DNA of 61,728 nucleotides from an uncultured Erysipelotrichaceae bacterium (lineage in GTDB: Bacteria; Bacillota_I; Bacilli_A; RF39; UBA660). The notes under the pieces are model-generated. The model saw only the letters and a program-made list of their open reading frames with translations. It was not told the origin of the DNA and did not search any database. The translations under genes were made by a program, and so were the position numbers. Positions 8,597 to 19,538 of the stretch are shown here, piece after piece. The stretch lies in contig CADAWN010000014.1 of assembly GCA_902791625.1 (NCBI GenBank), positions 1 through 61,728 on the forward strand. The letters are read 5' to 3'. Each line of letters begins with the position of its first letter. Positions within the stretch are counted from its first letter, which is position 1.

Positions 8597-9745
8597 TTAT
8601 GCTTTTTCTATTTTATCCATGAAATTAAGTTTTTCATCTACAAATAAGAATAATAGTTTAATAGTCGCAACTATTGGAGTAGCAAAAATCATACCAAGTA
8701 TTCCAAAGAAATGTCCAAATACTAGGAGTGATGCAATAATTGTAACGGGATGTAATTTCATAGCCTTACTCATTATAATAGGTTGATAAATATAGTTTTC
8801 AAGTGATTGAACCACTAATATACTTATTATTGTAAATATACCTGTAAGTGGTGAGATTAAGAATCCAACTAAAACTGCAGGTATAGCTCCTATCCAAGGT
8901 CCAAAGAATGGAATAATATCAGTTACCGCACAAATTAAAGCAAATAACATTGGAGAATCATGTCCAGCTAAACTAAGTCCTATAGTTTGACTTATAAATA
9001 CAAAGAACATAACAATTAATACTCCCTGAATATAACTTCTTAATGATTGATTTAATCTCTTCTTTAATTCTTTTGTATCTTTCTTAAATTTCTTAGGTAT
9101 TAAACTAGATATTCTTACTGATAGTTTTTTATAATCAAGTAAGAAATAGAATCCAATCATAAGTGATAAGAATAATGTTGTAAGTACACTAGCTATTGAT
9201 GTAGCTCCTCCAACAATAATATTAATTACACTCTTACTATCAATACTTTGTAAACTATTAAATACTGATTTCTTAATTGATGTAAATGTATCACTATTTG
9301 CAAAACCTAATTTTCTTGCTATTTTATTTACTGTAGCTTGTAAGTCATCTACCATTGAAGGTATTTTACCACTTAGTACTTTTATTTGTTCAACTAAACT
9401 TGGAATAATGTAAATTAAGAGTAATGCAAGAACACCAAGTATTAAAAGATATACTATAATACATGCGAGTAATCTAGGCATCTTCTTAGATAATTTATCA
9501 GTAAATGGAGCAACAATCCATGCAATTATTAAACCTATAAATACAGGTGAAATAACAGCAAGAAAATCAAGTACAAAATGAAGTACATGTATACGTTGTA
9601 ATACATAAATACTCATTCCAATAATACCCATTATTATTAATACTTGTAATAATTTATTTACTCTTTCTCCACTACGAGCAAAATTATTAATTGCTTCATA
9701 ATCTAGCGAATCATTTTTTTCTCTAAATCTTTTAAATAGTTTCAT
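8597..9745 (-). CDS. AI-2E/PerM family membrane transporter
   Basis: A 382-residue polytopic membrane protein with about eight hydrophobic segments. The family signature is clear: DIIPFFGPWIGAIPA near residue 275 and the QSLENYIYQPIIM segment near residue 315, with a long non-membrane loop (about residues 120-165) after the third segment. Members export or exchange small molecules (the AI-2 exporter name comes from a few members; Na+/H+ antiport is reported for others), so the substrate here is unknown. The start ATG follows AAGGTGATAAT. It is divergent from yigZ and reads toward the T-box promoter with no clear terminator after it. Confidence 0.88.
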   Translation of the reverse strand: MKLFKRFREKNDSLDYEAINNFARSGERVNKLLQVLIIMGIIGMSIYVLQRIHVLHFVLDFLAVISPVFIGLIIAWIVAPFTDKLSKKMPRLLACIIVYLLILGVLALLLIYIIPSLVEQIKVLSGKIPSMVDDLQATVNKIARKLGFANSDTFTSIKKSVFNSLQSIDSKSVINIIVGGATSIASVLTTLFLSLMIGFYFLLDYKKLSVRISSLIPKKFKKDTKELKKRLNQSLRSYIQGVLIVMFFVFISQTIGLSLAGHDSPMLFALICAVTDIIPFFGPWIGAIPAVLVGFLISPLTGIFTIISILVVQSLENYIYQPIIMSKAMKLHPVTIIASLLVFGHFFGILGMIFATPIVATIKLLFLFVDEKLNFMDKIEKA

Positions 9746-9787
9746 ATTATCACCTTACATTTATAGTATATCATAATTTTATTTTTA

Positions 9788-9816
9788 TTGTTAAAGTTTT
9801 ACAACTATTATATAAT
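9788..9816 (+). promoter_or_regulatory. Promoter of yigZ
   Basis: TTGTTA (9788-9793), a 17-nt spacer and a perfect TATAAT (9811-9816) precede an AGGTGA ribosome site and the ATG at 9833, leaving a leader of only about ten bases. Confidence 0.75.
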
Positions 9817-9832
9817 TATTATAGGTGATTTT

Positions 9833-10402
9833 ATGAATATTATCAAAAAAAGTGTCAAGAACGAAATAGAAATTAGTAAATCAAGATTCATAACTTACTT
9901 ATATAAAGTAGATAGTTTAGATGAAGTTAATAAGTATTTAGAAGATGTAAAAGGTGAATATGAAAATGCTACTCACTACTGCTTTGCTTATATAATTGAC
10001 GGAAATATTAAATGTAGCGATGATAAAGAGCCAAGTAAAACAGCAGGTGCACCTATTTTAAATGTTTTACAAAAAAACAATTTAAATCATATTTTATGTA
10101 TAGTAGTGAGATACTTTGGTGGTGTTAAATTAGGTGCAGGTGGACTTGTCAGAGCTTATTCTACTTCTTGTAGTGAAGCCTTATCTAAAACAGAAATAGT
10201 TGAATTAAAAGAAGCCTATAAAGTTAAAATATCTATTGATTATAATGATATAGAACAACTAAATTACTTACTTAAAGATGATAAAATCACTTATAAAGAA
10301 TTTGATCAGAAAGTAATTTATGAAATAATAATAGAAAAAGAAAAAATAAGTAAACTAGAAAAGTATAACTATGAAATAATTGAAGAGACTTTCACAAACT
10401 AA
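9833..10402 (+). CDS. yigZ: YigZ/IMPACT family protein
   Basis: A homologue of the YigZ/YvyE/IMPACT family (UPF0029 N-terminal domain plus DUF1949 C-terminal domain). The N-terminal domain is recognisable by KSRFITYL, NATHYCFAYII, SDDKEPSKTAGAPIL and VVRYFGGVKLGAGGLVRAY. Family members bind RNA or ribosome-associated factors; the biochemical role in bacteria is not settled. The open frame extends upstream to 9788, but the promoter lies there and AGGTGATTTT precedes the ATG at 9833, so the shorter 189-residue protein is correct. It is a monocistronic unit ended by a strong hairpin. Confidence 0.92.
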   Translation: MNIIKKSVKNEIEISKSRFITYLYKVDSLDEVNKYLEDVKGEYENATHYCFAYIIDGNIKCSDDKEPSKTAGAPILNVLQKNNLNHILCIVVRYFGGVKLGAGGLVRAYSTSCSEALSKTEIVELKEAYKVKISIDYNDIEQLNYLLKDDKITYKEFDQKVIYEIIIEKEKISKLEKYNYEIIEETFTN

Positions 10403-10437
10403 AAAAGTAACAATAAATTTTGTTACTTTTATTTTTT
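10403..10437. terminator. Terminator between yigZ and the gene at 10458 (probably bidirectional)
   Basis: AAAAGTAACA (10403-10412) pairs with TGTTACTTTT (10421-10430). A T-run follows on the plus strand, and A-rich sequence on the other side gives a T-run for the minus-strand gene too. Confidence 0.85.
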
Positions 10438-10457
10438 TCTCCAAACTAGTACATGTT

Positions 10458-10967
10458 TTATTTATTCTTTTTACTACCAGATGATTTTCCAGAAAAAATC
10501 ATAAATAATAGAATAACTCCAATAAAACCAAATAATACTAGAAGTAAGATTTTTAAGGGAAGATCAAATATACAATATAGTGATACAGTAAAAAATATAA
10601 TACCAAAAGCAATAAGAACGACTTCTCCACCCTTAGCTAAATAAAAGCCTTGTCCTGAAACACTTATTGTACCCTTGCCATTTTTCTCAAGATATAGTCC
10701 ATTCTTTATACTACCTTCATTAAACTTTTTAGGTATAATCATAACCTGTTCTTTTTTCATACCATTGTATTCAAATTCAAATGTAGTACGATATCCACAA
10801 ATTATTGTCCCTTCATCAATATCATTATCTTTTATTTCTTCTACTTTTTTTATTAAAAATCTTGTCGGAACCGCCTTTTTTCTAAATGAAATATCTTTAA
10901 TTTTAATAAAAATTCCAAATCCAATCAAACCTAATCCTAATATCAAAGGAATCAAACCTGTAAGCAT
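10458..10967 (-). CDS. Small membrane protein, DUF3592-like
   Basis: A 169-residue protein with a hydrophobic segment at residues 3-22 and two more at about 115-135 and 138-158, ending in a basic SGKSSGSKKNK tail. The central non-membrane part (TTFEFEYNGMKKEQVMIIP and following) resembles the beta-rich loop of DUF3592 proteins, a family of unknown function; that assignment is tentative. The start ATG follows AGGAGATG. It is the last gene after cvpA and trxA on the same strand, about 50 bases after trxA, and may be cotranscribed. Confidence 0.6.
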   Translation of the reverse strand: MLTGLIPLILGLGLIGFGIFIKIKDISFRKKAVPTRFLIKKVEEIKDNDIDEGTIICGYRTTFEFEYNGMKKEQVMIIPKKFNEGSIKNGLYLEKNGKGTISVSGQGFYLAKGGEVVLIAFGIIFFTVSLYCIFDLPLKILLLVLFGFIGVILLFMIFSGKSSGSKKNK

Positions 10968-11020
10968 TTTAACATCTCCTAACTATATATAATATATCAA
11001 CTACAATAAATTCTTGTCAA

Positions 11021-11332
11021 TTAATTCTCTTTATCTAATAAACTAAGTAGTTTTTCCTTATCACAAAAACCAATGTTTTTATTAATCATTTCTCCATCTT
11101 TATAAAATAGTACAGTTGGTATACTCATAACACCAAATTTCATAGCTAGTTCACTAAATTCATCTGTATCTATTTTTAATATTTTTATATCTTCTCTTTC
11201 TTTAGCTAATTCTTCTAAAACAGTACCAAGCATTCTGCAAGGACCACACCATGTTGCGAAAAAATCAACTATTACACTACCCTCTTTGATTTCTTCATCA
11301 AAATTCATTTCTTTTGTAAAATGTTTAAGCAT
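11021..11332 (-). CDS. trxA: Thioredoxin
   Basis: A 103-residue thioredoxin that reduces protein disulfides in the cytoplasm. The active site is FFATWCGPCRML near residue 28-39, and the cis-Pro is in MSIPTVLFYKDG. Two extra features are a short N-terminus and an additional Cys late in the protein (NIGFCDKEK). It starts one base after the cvpA stop with an AAGGAG ribosome site inside the cvpA end, so the two are an operon. In Bacillus, polX and mutS2 lie between cvpA and trxA; here they are absent. Confidence 0.93.
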   Translation of the reverse strand: MLKHFTKEMNFDEEIKEGSVIVDFFATWCGPCRMLGTVLEELAKEREDIKILKIDTDEFSELAMKFGVMSIPTVLFYKDGEMINKNIGFCDKEKLLSLLDKEN

Positions 11333-11333
11333 G

Positions 11334-12071
11334 CTACTTCTCCTTTCTATACAATTTAAGAACTTTATTTAATTCTTTATTTGTAGTAATCTTGTTATTT
11401 TTAACAAGTTCATCTACTGTATCAATAGATATTATCTTATTCTTTAACATTATATTCATAACATCAGCATTATATTTATCTGCATTTTTTTCTCTTTTTT
11501 CATCTTGATCAATTTTAGATGTAAGTGAATATACTTCATCAACTGATTTACTTACTTTCTTAACTGAAGAAGTCATAAATATTTTATTATCAATAATAAA
11601 GTCTTTTACTTTTGATTCTCTATAGGAATCAAATTTACTACTAAGTGGGAAAGAGAATACAAGCAATATAATAAATAAAGCAATATAACCAGTAACTAAT
11701 CCAAGTAATCCTCCAAGTATTTTAGTTGGAAAAGCAAGTACTCCATTTAAACTTATTATTTTAGCAAATATACCTGTAACATTAAGTATTAATTTTAGAA
11801 TTCCATATAAAGTTACAGAAATAATAACAAATACGATTATTTGATATAGTAAGATACTTAATGATTCTAATTTTACATCTATTACTTTTATAGAGAAAAT
11901 TGGAAACCATTTAAGAAATAAATTACCAAGTGGATTCATAAGAATAAATGATAAATATAAAACTACTATAGATCCAACTACACTTACTGCTTCTTTAAGT
12001 AGTCCTCTTCTAAATCCTTCATAACCACAAGCAAGTAAAATTAATATAAAAATAATGTCAAAATAATTCAT
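11334..12071 (-). CDS. cvpA: CvpA family membrane protein
   Basis: CvpA proteins are four-helix inner-membrane proteins of uncertain role (colicin V production in E. coli, general envelope function elsewhere). The N-terminal YFDIIFILILLACGYEGFRRG is the family's hallmark, and hydrophobic segments follow near residues 30-50, 75-100 and 110-145. A charged cytoplasmic tail of about 95 residues (KIDQDEKREKNADKY) is longer than usual. The ATG at 12071 is chosen from three candidates because it lies 9 nt after AGGAG and begins like other CvpA proteins. It is divergent from rnhC, the same arrangement as in Bacillus. Confidence 0.85.
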   Translation of the reverse strand: MNYFDIIFILILLACGYEGFRRGLLKEAVSVVGSIVVLYLSFILMNPLGNLFLKWFPIFSIKVIDVKLESLSILLYQIIVFVIISVTLYGILKLILNVTGIFAKIISLNGVLAFPTKILGGLLGLVTGYIALFIILLVFSFPLSSKFDSYRESKVKDFIIDNKIFMTSSVKKVSKSVDEVYSLTSKIDQDEKREKNADKYNADVMNIMLKNKIISIDTVDELVKNNKITTNKELNKVLKLYRKEK

Positions 12072-12115
12072 ATACATCAACTCCTATTATTAGTATAACA
12101 AAATGTAAGGAAATA

Positions 12116-12124
12116 TGCTATAAT
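12116..12124 (+). promoter_or_regulatory. Extended -10 promoter of rnhC
   Basis: TGCTATAAT is a perfect extended -10 (TATAAT at 12119-12124) placed 19 bases before the rnhC ATG. No convincing -35 is present, which is compatible with extended -10 promoters. Confidence 0.65.
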
Positions 12125-12142
12125 AATTTTGAGGTGCTTTAT

Positions 12143-13054
12143 ATGAATATAGTATTAAAAGTAAATAAAGAAGTTCAAGATAAAATGATTAAGTATTATA
12201 GTGATAAAAAACGTGATAAAGAAATACCTTACGTTATTTTACAAGCTGATGATAATGATACAGTTATTACTATGTATACATCTGGAAAAGTTATGTTCCA
12301 AGGTACTTCTGCTGATGTTGATGCAATGATGTGGCAAGAAATGATGGGTGTGTCTAAAGAAGAAGTTGAAAAGAAAAAACAAATGGAATCTAAGTATCAC
12401 ACTTGTTCTTCAGTTGGTTCAGATGAAGTTGGAACAGGTGATTATTTTGGACCAATAGTAGTTACTGCATCATATGTTAATATAGATGATGTTAAATTTT
12501 TAGAAGAACTAGGAGTTGGAGATTCTAAAAAGATAAGTGATGATAAAATACTAAAAATCGCACCACAAATAGTTAAAAAAGTTAAATACAGGAGTTTAAT
12601 ACTAACTAATAAAGAATATAATGAAAAGTATACTAAAGATGTAAATATGAATAAGATTAAGGCTATTATGCATAATAGAGTTTTATATCAGTTAATTCAT
12701 GAAGAAAATCCAAAATATGATTATATTATTGTAGATGAATTTGCAAGAAGTGAAAGATATTATAATTATTTAAATGGTATTAATGAAATACAAAGAGATA
12801 TTACTTTTATGACTAAAGCAGAAGATAAAAATTTAGCTGTTGCTTGTTCTTCTATTATAAGTAGATATATATTTTTAAAAGAATTTGATAAAATATGTGA
12901 TAATCTTCACATACCTCTTCCTAAAGGAGCAGGAAAAGATGTTGATACTATTGGCGAAGAAGTAGTAGAAAAATATGGAGAAGAAAAACTTAAAGAAATA
13001 GCTAAACTAAATTTTGCAAATACAGGAAGAATTTTACATACTATGATTTTTTAA
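12143..13054 (+). CDS. rnhC: Ribonuclease HIII
   Basis: It degrades the RNA strand of RNA-DNA hybrids. The N-terminal TBP-like substrate-binding domain (about residues 1-80) precedes the RNase H fold, with catalytic Asp-Glu in SVGSDEVGTGDYFGP near residue 95, a further acidic residue in IIVDEFARS and the late AVACSSIISRY segment. The N-terminal domain and DEVGTGD distinguish HIII from HII. The frame opens at a GTG at 12134, but GAGGTG there is the ribosome site for the ATG at 12143. About 303 residues, normal. It ends in a hairpin terminator. Confidence 0.95.
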   Translation: MNIVLKVNKEVQDKMIKYYSDKKRDKEIPYVILQADDNDTVITMYTSGKVMFQGTSADVDAMMWQEMMGVSKEEVEKKKQMESKYHTCSSVGSDEVGTGDYFGPIVVTASYVNIDDVKFLEELGVGDSKKISDDKILKIAPQIVKKVKYRSLILTNKEYNEKYTKDVNMNKIKAIMHNRVLYQLIHEENPKYDYIIVDEFARSERYYNYLNGINEIQRDITFMTKAEDKNLAVACSSIISRYIFLKEFDKICDNLHIPLPKGAGKDVDTIGEEVVEKYGEEKLKEIAKLNFANTGRILHTMIF

Positions 13055-13076
13055 AGACTATTTATAGTCTTTTTTT
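13053..13076 (+). terminator. Intrinsic terminator of rnhC
   Basis: AAAGACTA (13053-13060), a TTTA loop and TAGTCTTT are followed by a run of T. The stem overlaps the stop codon region. Confidence 0.9.
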
Positions 13077-13132
13077 ATACAATTATAATATTAATATGAT
13101 ACAATATAAATATATAAAAAAGGAGGAAAAAT

Positions 13133-14080
13133 ATGCAATGTAAAAAATGTGGTTCAAGTATACTTGGTACAGAAAAATTTTGTACTAATTGTGGTGAACC
13201 AGTAACAGAAACAAATAATCAACAACAGTTTATTCAAACACAACCAACTAGTAATAACACAAATTATAAAAAGAAAAGTAGTGCTCCTAAAGTAATAGCA
13301 ATCGTTGGAGGAATATTTGGTGGATTACTTGTTCTAGGTTTAGTTATATTCTTCTTTGTATCAGCTAATTCTGATAAACTAATATGTAAATCTAAAGAAG
13401 GTAATATTACAATTATGTATAATAAAGATGGGTTAACTGGTTATACAACTGTAGGTATGAGTTATGACTATGATGAACAAAAAGAGTATGCTAAAAAAAT
13501 TGGAGTAGATGCATATACTAAGGAATTTAGTCAATGGTTTGCTACACATACATCAGGTACATGTACTATAAATGGTAAAAAAGTTGAACAATCATCAGCT
13601 AATAACAAGAATAATGATAATACTAATTCTAATACAACTACTAATAATGATACAAAAGTAGTTGGCGATGATAACTATGGATATATAAGCATCCCAAGTA
13701 ACTGGAATAAATTTTATGATGTAGATGGTAATAATTCATTACAATATTCCTATGCTAATGTTTATATTGTTTCATTAAATGTATTAGAAGGTACAAGTTC
13801 AGCAAAAGATTATGCATCAAATTATATGTATAATAAACAAAACTCTAGTGATGTTACTGGTGTTACTGGTGCAACTGTAACAATAGGAAAAAATAAAGAA
13901 TATACAGCATATCAAGTCTACATGTACTACCCAAGTGATTCAACATATCTAGTTACTTACTGGTTTGAAACTGGTGATGGAAAAGTTCATTATATTGCAC
14001 TAGAAGGGCCACAAGAATTAAATGGTGTAAAAATAACAGATTACTTATATATACCTGAAAGTTTTAGTTTAAAAAAATAA
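13133..14080 (+). CDS. Zinc-ribbon membrane-anchored protein
   Basis: The first 25 residues are a zinc ribbon (CKKC and CTNC pairs), followed by an Asn/Gln-rich linker and one membrane helix (about residues 55-78). An extracellular part comes next, with two beta-rich segments separated by an Asn/Thr-rich low-complexity linker (about 160-180). The predicted topology is a cytoplasmic zinc ribbon, one crossing and an outside domain. This architecture is frequent in Bacillota surface or envelope-stress proteins of unknown function; I cannot assign one. The start ATG follows AAAAGGAGG. It has its own promoter region (several TATAAT-like boxes around 13085-13115) and its own terminator. Confidence 0.8.
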   Translation: MQCKKCGSSILGTEKFCTNCGEPVTETNNQQQFIQTQPTSNNTNYKKKSSAPKVIAIVGGIFGGLLVLGLVIFFFVSANSDKLICKSKEGNITIMYNKDGLTGYTTVGMSYDYDEQKEYAKKIGVDAYTKEFSQWFATHTSGTCTINGKKVEQSSANNKNNDNTNSNTTTNNDTKVVGDDNYGYISIPSNWNKFYDVDGNNSLQYSYANVYIVSLNVLEGTSSAKDYASNYMYNKQNSSDVTGVTGATVTIGKNKEYTAYQVYMYYPSDSTYLVTYWFETGDGKVHYIALEGPQELNGVKITDYLYIPESFSLKK

Positions 14081-14085
14081 TATTT

Positions 14086-14117
14086 AAGTAGATTAATTAT
14101 TAATCTACTTTTTTATT
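14086..14117 (+). terminator. Terminator of the zinc-ribbon gene
   Basis: AAGTAGATTA (14086-14095) pairs with TAATCTACTT (14101-14110) across a five-base loop, followed by T-rich sequence. Confidence 0.85.
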
Positions 14118-14119
14118 GC

Positions 14120-14148
14120 AAAAAAAAGAGAAGAAATTAATTCTTCTC
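14120..14148 (-). terminator. Terminator of the heat-shock operon (after dnaJ)
   Basis: On the minus strand GAGAAGAA (14141-14148) pairs with TTCTTCTC (14128-14135), followed by a run of eight or more T. The stem overlaps the dnaJ stop codon. It lies back to back with the terminator of the convergent zinc-ribbon gene. Confidence 0.9.
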
Positions 14149-15273
14149 AGTAAATTTATTAAACTCTTTTATTTCTTTTTCTTCAAATGAAGTTTCATCC
14201 AATTGTTCAAATAATTTCTTTTGATCTCTTGATAGTTTTTTAGGTACGATAACTTTAAATATTAAGTACATATTACCTATATTTCCAGTTGATTCATTTT
14301 TAATACCTTTACCTTTAATACGTTGTTTATCTAAGTTATTAGTACCTGCTGGAATATTAAGACTAACATTACCATGAATTGTTGGAATAGTTTTCTTACA
14401 TCCAAGTACTGCTTCTGTAATTGTAAGTGGTATCTCTAAGTAGATGTCATCTCCATCTCTTTCATAGTAATCATGTTCTTCTACATAGAATTCTAAATAT
14501 AAGTCTCCATTTTCACCACCATTAGCTCCTGGATTACCTTTACCTGAAATTCTAAGTCTTTTACCTGTATCCATTCCTGCTGGAATATTTACTTTTATTG
14601 TTTTATGAACTTTTACTTTTCCTTTACCATTACATTCAGTACATTTTTTCTTATATGTATGACCTGTTCCATGACAATCAGGACATGTTATTTTAGATAA
14701 GAACGAACCAAGAATTGTATGTTGTTCACTTGTAATAGTTCCTGATCCATGACAAGTAGAACATGTTTCTTCCCCTATTCCACCTTTACCATGACATTCA
14801 CTACAGTCTTCAACAAAATCAAGTTCAAATTCTTTTTCACATCCAAATACTGCTTCATCAAATGAAAGATTAACTCTTTTTAAAACATCACTTCCGCGTG
14901 CTTTTCTAGAAGAAGATCTTCCTCCTCCAAAGCCACCAAAAGCTCCTCCAAAGAAATTATCAAATATATCTCCTAAGTCAACACTATCAAATCCTCCACC
15001 AAAGTTAGAGAATCCTCCCATGCCTCCCATACCAGCTGCACCATTATTTACACCTGCATGACCAAATCTATCGTATTGACTACGTTTTTGTTCATCACTT
15101 AATACTTCGTAAGCTTCTTGGGCTTCTTTAAATTTTTCAGCTGCGCTAGGATCATCTTTATTTAAGTCTGGGTGATATTTCTTAGCAAGTTTTCTAAATG
15201 CACTTTTAATTTCAGCATCACTTGCATCCCTACTTACACCTAAGACATCATAATAATCTTTTTTATCTGCCAT
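14137..15273 (-). CDS. dnaJ: Chaperone protein DnaJ
   Basis: A type I Hsp40 that delivers clients to DnaK and stimulates its ATPase. It has the J domain with YHPDLNKDD (the HPD triad, about residues 34-36) and a Gly/Phe-rich linker (about 75-118). The zinc-finger domain carries four CxxCxGxG repeats ([32 protein letters not shown]), and two C-terminal client-binding barrels follow. Its 378 residues are standard. The ATG follows AGAGGTGAATT. It is the last gene of the hrcA operon but is separated from dnaK by pepF, which is unusual. Confidence 0.97.
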   Translation of the reverse strand: MADKKDYYDVLGVSRDASDAEIKSAFRKLAKKYHPDLNKDDPSAAEKFKEAQEAYEVLSDEQKRSQYDRFGHAGVNNGAAGMGGMGGFSNFGGGFDSVDLGDIFDNFFGGAFGGFGGGRSSSRKARGSDVLKRVNLSFDEAVFGCEKEFELDFVEDCSECHGKGGIGEETCSTCHGSGTITSEQHTILGSFLSKITCPDCHGTGHTYKKKCTECNGKGKVKVHKTIKVNIPAGMDTGKRLRISGKGNPGANGGENGDLYLEFYVEEHDYYERDGDDIYLEIPLTITEAVLGCKKTIPTIHGNVSLNIPAGTNNLDKQRIKGKGIKNESTGNIGNMYLIFKVIVPKKLSRDQKKLFEQLDETSFEEKEIKEFNKFTEKN

Positions 15274-15282
15274 AATTCACCT

Positions 15283-17085
15283 CTATTTTTCTTTATAAAC
15301 TTTGTGGAATTCTTCAAGCGTTTCATTAAACATCTTATTCGCACTATCAAATACTTTAGTATCACTTAAGTTTATATCAATTATTTTTAGTAACTCAAGT
15401 GGGTAATCTCTACCACCACTTTTTAATAATTCTAAATACTTTTCTTTAAATCCTTTAGTGTTATTTAAAATATTACTAGCTACATAACAAGAGATAGATA
15501 AACTTGTCGCATATTGATATACATAAAATGGTGTATAGAAATGTGGAATTCTAGACCATTCATATTTTATTTCATCATCAACTACAACATTAGGTCCAAA
15601 GTAGTCTTTATTAAGATCTAAATACATATTATTTAAATATTCATAGGTTGCTACTCCACCCTTATCTACATATTCATGAGCATTCTTTTCAAATTCTGCA
15701 AACATAGTTTGACGATATAAAGTAGCCTTAAACATATCTAGTTTTTCATTAAGTAAAGCAAGACGTTCTTCTTTAGTTTTAGCTTTCTTATACATATAAT
15801 CATTTAAAATAAGTTCATTAGTAGTAGATGCAATTTCTGCTAAAAAGATAGGATATCCTGAATTTTCAAATGCTTGATTAGTATTTGAAAAATATGTATG
15901 CATAGAATGACCTAATTCATGAGCCAAAGTACTTACATCATCATACTTTTCTGTATAGTTTAAAAGTACATATGGAATAGTATCGTATGAACCTGTAGAA
16001 TATGCTCCACTTCTTTTATTCTTATTTGGATATTTATCTATCCATCCATCAGAGAAAGCTTCTTCTAACTTCTTATGATATTCTTCACCATATATTTTAA
16101 AACAATCAAGTATTATATCTTTAGCTTCATTAAAACTATACTTTTTATCATCTTCTTTAATAGTACTTACATATCCATCATATAAGTGGAATTCTTCTAA
16201 CCCAAGCATTTCTTTCTTTAAATCAAAATACTTATATAAATTACTTAAATTACTTCTTACTGACTTAATTAAGTTATCATATAGTTTTACTGATATATCA
16301 TTTTTATCTAAATAACTCTCTATAGAAGATGAATATCCTCTTAGTTTACTATTTATACTATCACAGTTTAAAATACTGCTGTAAAGGGCTGTAATAGTGT
16401 TTTTATATGATCTATACCCATTAAATAATTTAGTAAAACTTTCTTTTCTTACATCTCTATTTTTAGAAGTAATAAAATTACTATAATTAGCTTCAGTTAA
16501 TTCAACTAAATTACCATCTTCATCTTTTATTTCACCAAATGAGATATCTGCATTAGTTAAATAACTGTATGCACTACTACCAGCATCAAATACAGGAGTA
16601 AATGATGCGATAATTCTTTCTTCTTGTTCACTTAATGTATGCTTCTTTTGTCTTAAAAGTGACATTATACCATGTCTAAATGGTTCTAGTTCTTTATACT
16701 CATCTAAGTAAGACAAAATAGTCTTTTCATCTTCTTTTAATATTCTAGGATCTACACTTGATGTAATTTCAGAATACTTTGTATAAAGAAGTATAATTCT
16801 ATCTTTTAATTCTTGATATGTAGTATTAGATGTATCTTCATCTTTCTTACAACTTGCATAAACATATAGTTTTTCAAGTATACGACTACACTTACTTAAA
16901 TATATAAAGAAATCTTTAAAGTTATTAGAATTATCTAAGAAATTTTTTTCTTTCTTAGATAACTCTTCTAACATTTCTTCTAACTTTTTATAGTCGTTAT
17001 TAAATTCTTCTATATTTTTATAGATTAATTCTATATTCCATTTATCAACACTTGTTACTTCATCTCTTGTTTTTATTTTTTTCAT
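15283..17085 (-). CDS. pepF: Oligoendopeptidase F (M3B metallopeptidase)
   Basis: A cytoplasmic zinc peptidase that trims oligopeptides. The thermolysin-type zinc site HELGHSMH is near residue 380 (from STLAHELGHSMHTYFS), with the third ligand region FLAEIASTTNE following, as expected for M3B. The open frame reaches a TTG at 17100, but the ATG at 17085 lies 5 nt after GGAG and gives a protein of about 600 residues, normal for the family. It lies between dnaK and dnaJ on the same strand, 41 bases after the dnaK stop, and 9 bases before dnaJ. It is therefore embedded in the heat-shock operon and probably heat-induced. Confidence 0.95.
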   Translation of the reverse strand: MKKIKTRDEVTSVDKWNIELIYKNIEEFNNDYKKLEEMLEELSKKEKNFLDNSNNFKDFFIYLSKCSRILEKLYVYASCKKDEDTSNTTYQELKDRIILLYTKYSEITSSVDPRILKEDEKTILSYLDEYKELEPFRHGIMSLLRQKKHTLSEQEERIIASFTPVFDAGSSAYSYLTNADISFGEIKDEDGNLVELTEANYSNFITSKNRDVRKESFTKLFNGYRSYKNTITALYSSILNCDSINSKLRGYSSSIESYLDKNDISVKLYDNLIKSVRSNLSNLYKYFDLKKEMLGLEEFHLYDGYVSTIKEDDKKYSFNEAKDIILDCFKIYGEEYHKKLEEAFSDGWIDKYPNKNKRSGAYSTGSYDTIPYVLLNYTEKYDDVSTLAHELGHSMHTYFSNTNQAFENSGYPIFLAEIASTTNELILNDYMYKKAKTKEERLALLNEKLDMFKATLYRQTMFAEFEKNAHEYVDKGGVATYEYLNNMYLDLNKDYFGPNVVVDDEIKYEWSRIPHFYTPFYVYQYATSLSISCYVASNILNNTKGFKEKYLELLKSGGRDYPLELLKIIDINLSDTKVFDSANKMFNETLEEFHKVYKEK

Positions 17086-17102
17086 ATTCTCTCCACTCAA
17101 GA

Positions 17103-17125
17103 AAGTAGTCTATATTAGACTACTT
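17103..17125 (-). other. Hairpin between dnaK and pepF
   Basis: Right after the dnaK stop, AAGTAGTC (17118-17125 on the minus strand) pairs with GACTACTT (17103-17110) around a seven-base loop. What follows is TTCTTG with no long T-run, so it looks like a partial attenuator, an mRNA-end stabiliser or a weak terminator that lets some transcription continue into pepF and dnaJ. Confidence 0.6.
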
Positions 17126-17126
17126 A

Positions 17127-19532
<2,406 letters not shown>

Positions 19533-19538
19533 ATAAAC

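Noticed and set aside
17086..17100. TTG start for pepF
   Set aside because: The in-frame ATG at 17085 has a GGAG site and fits the family start.
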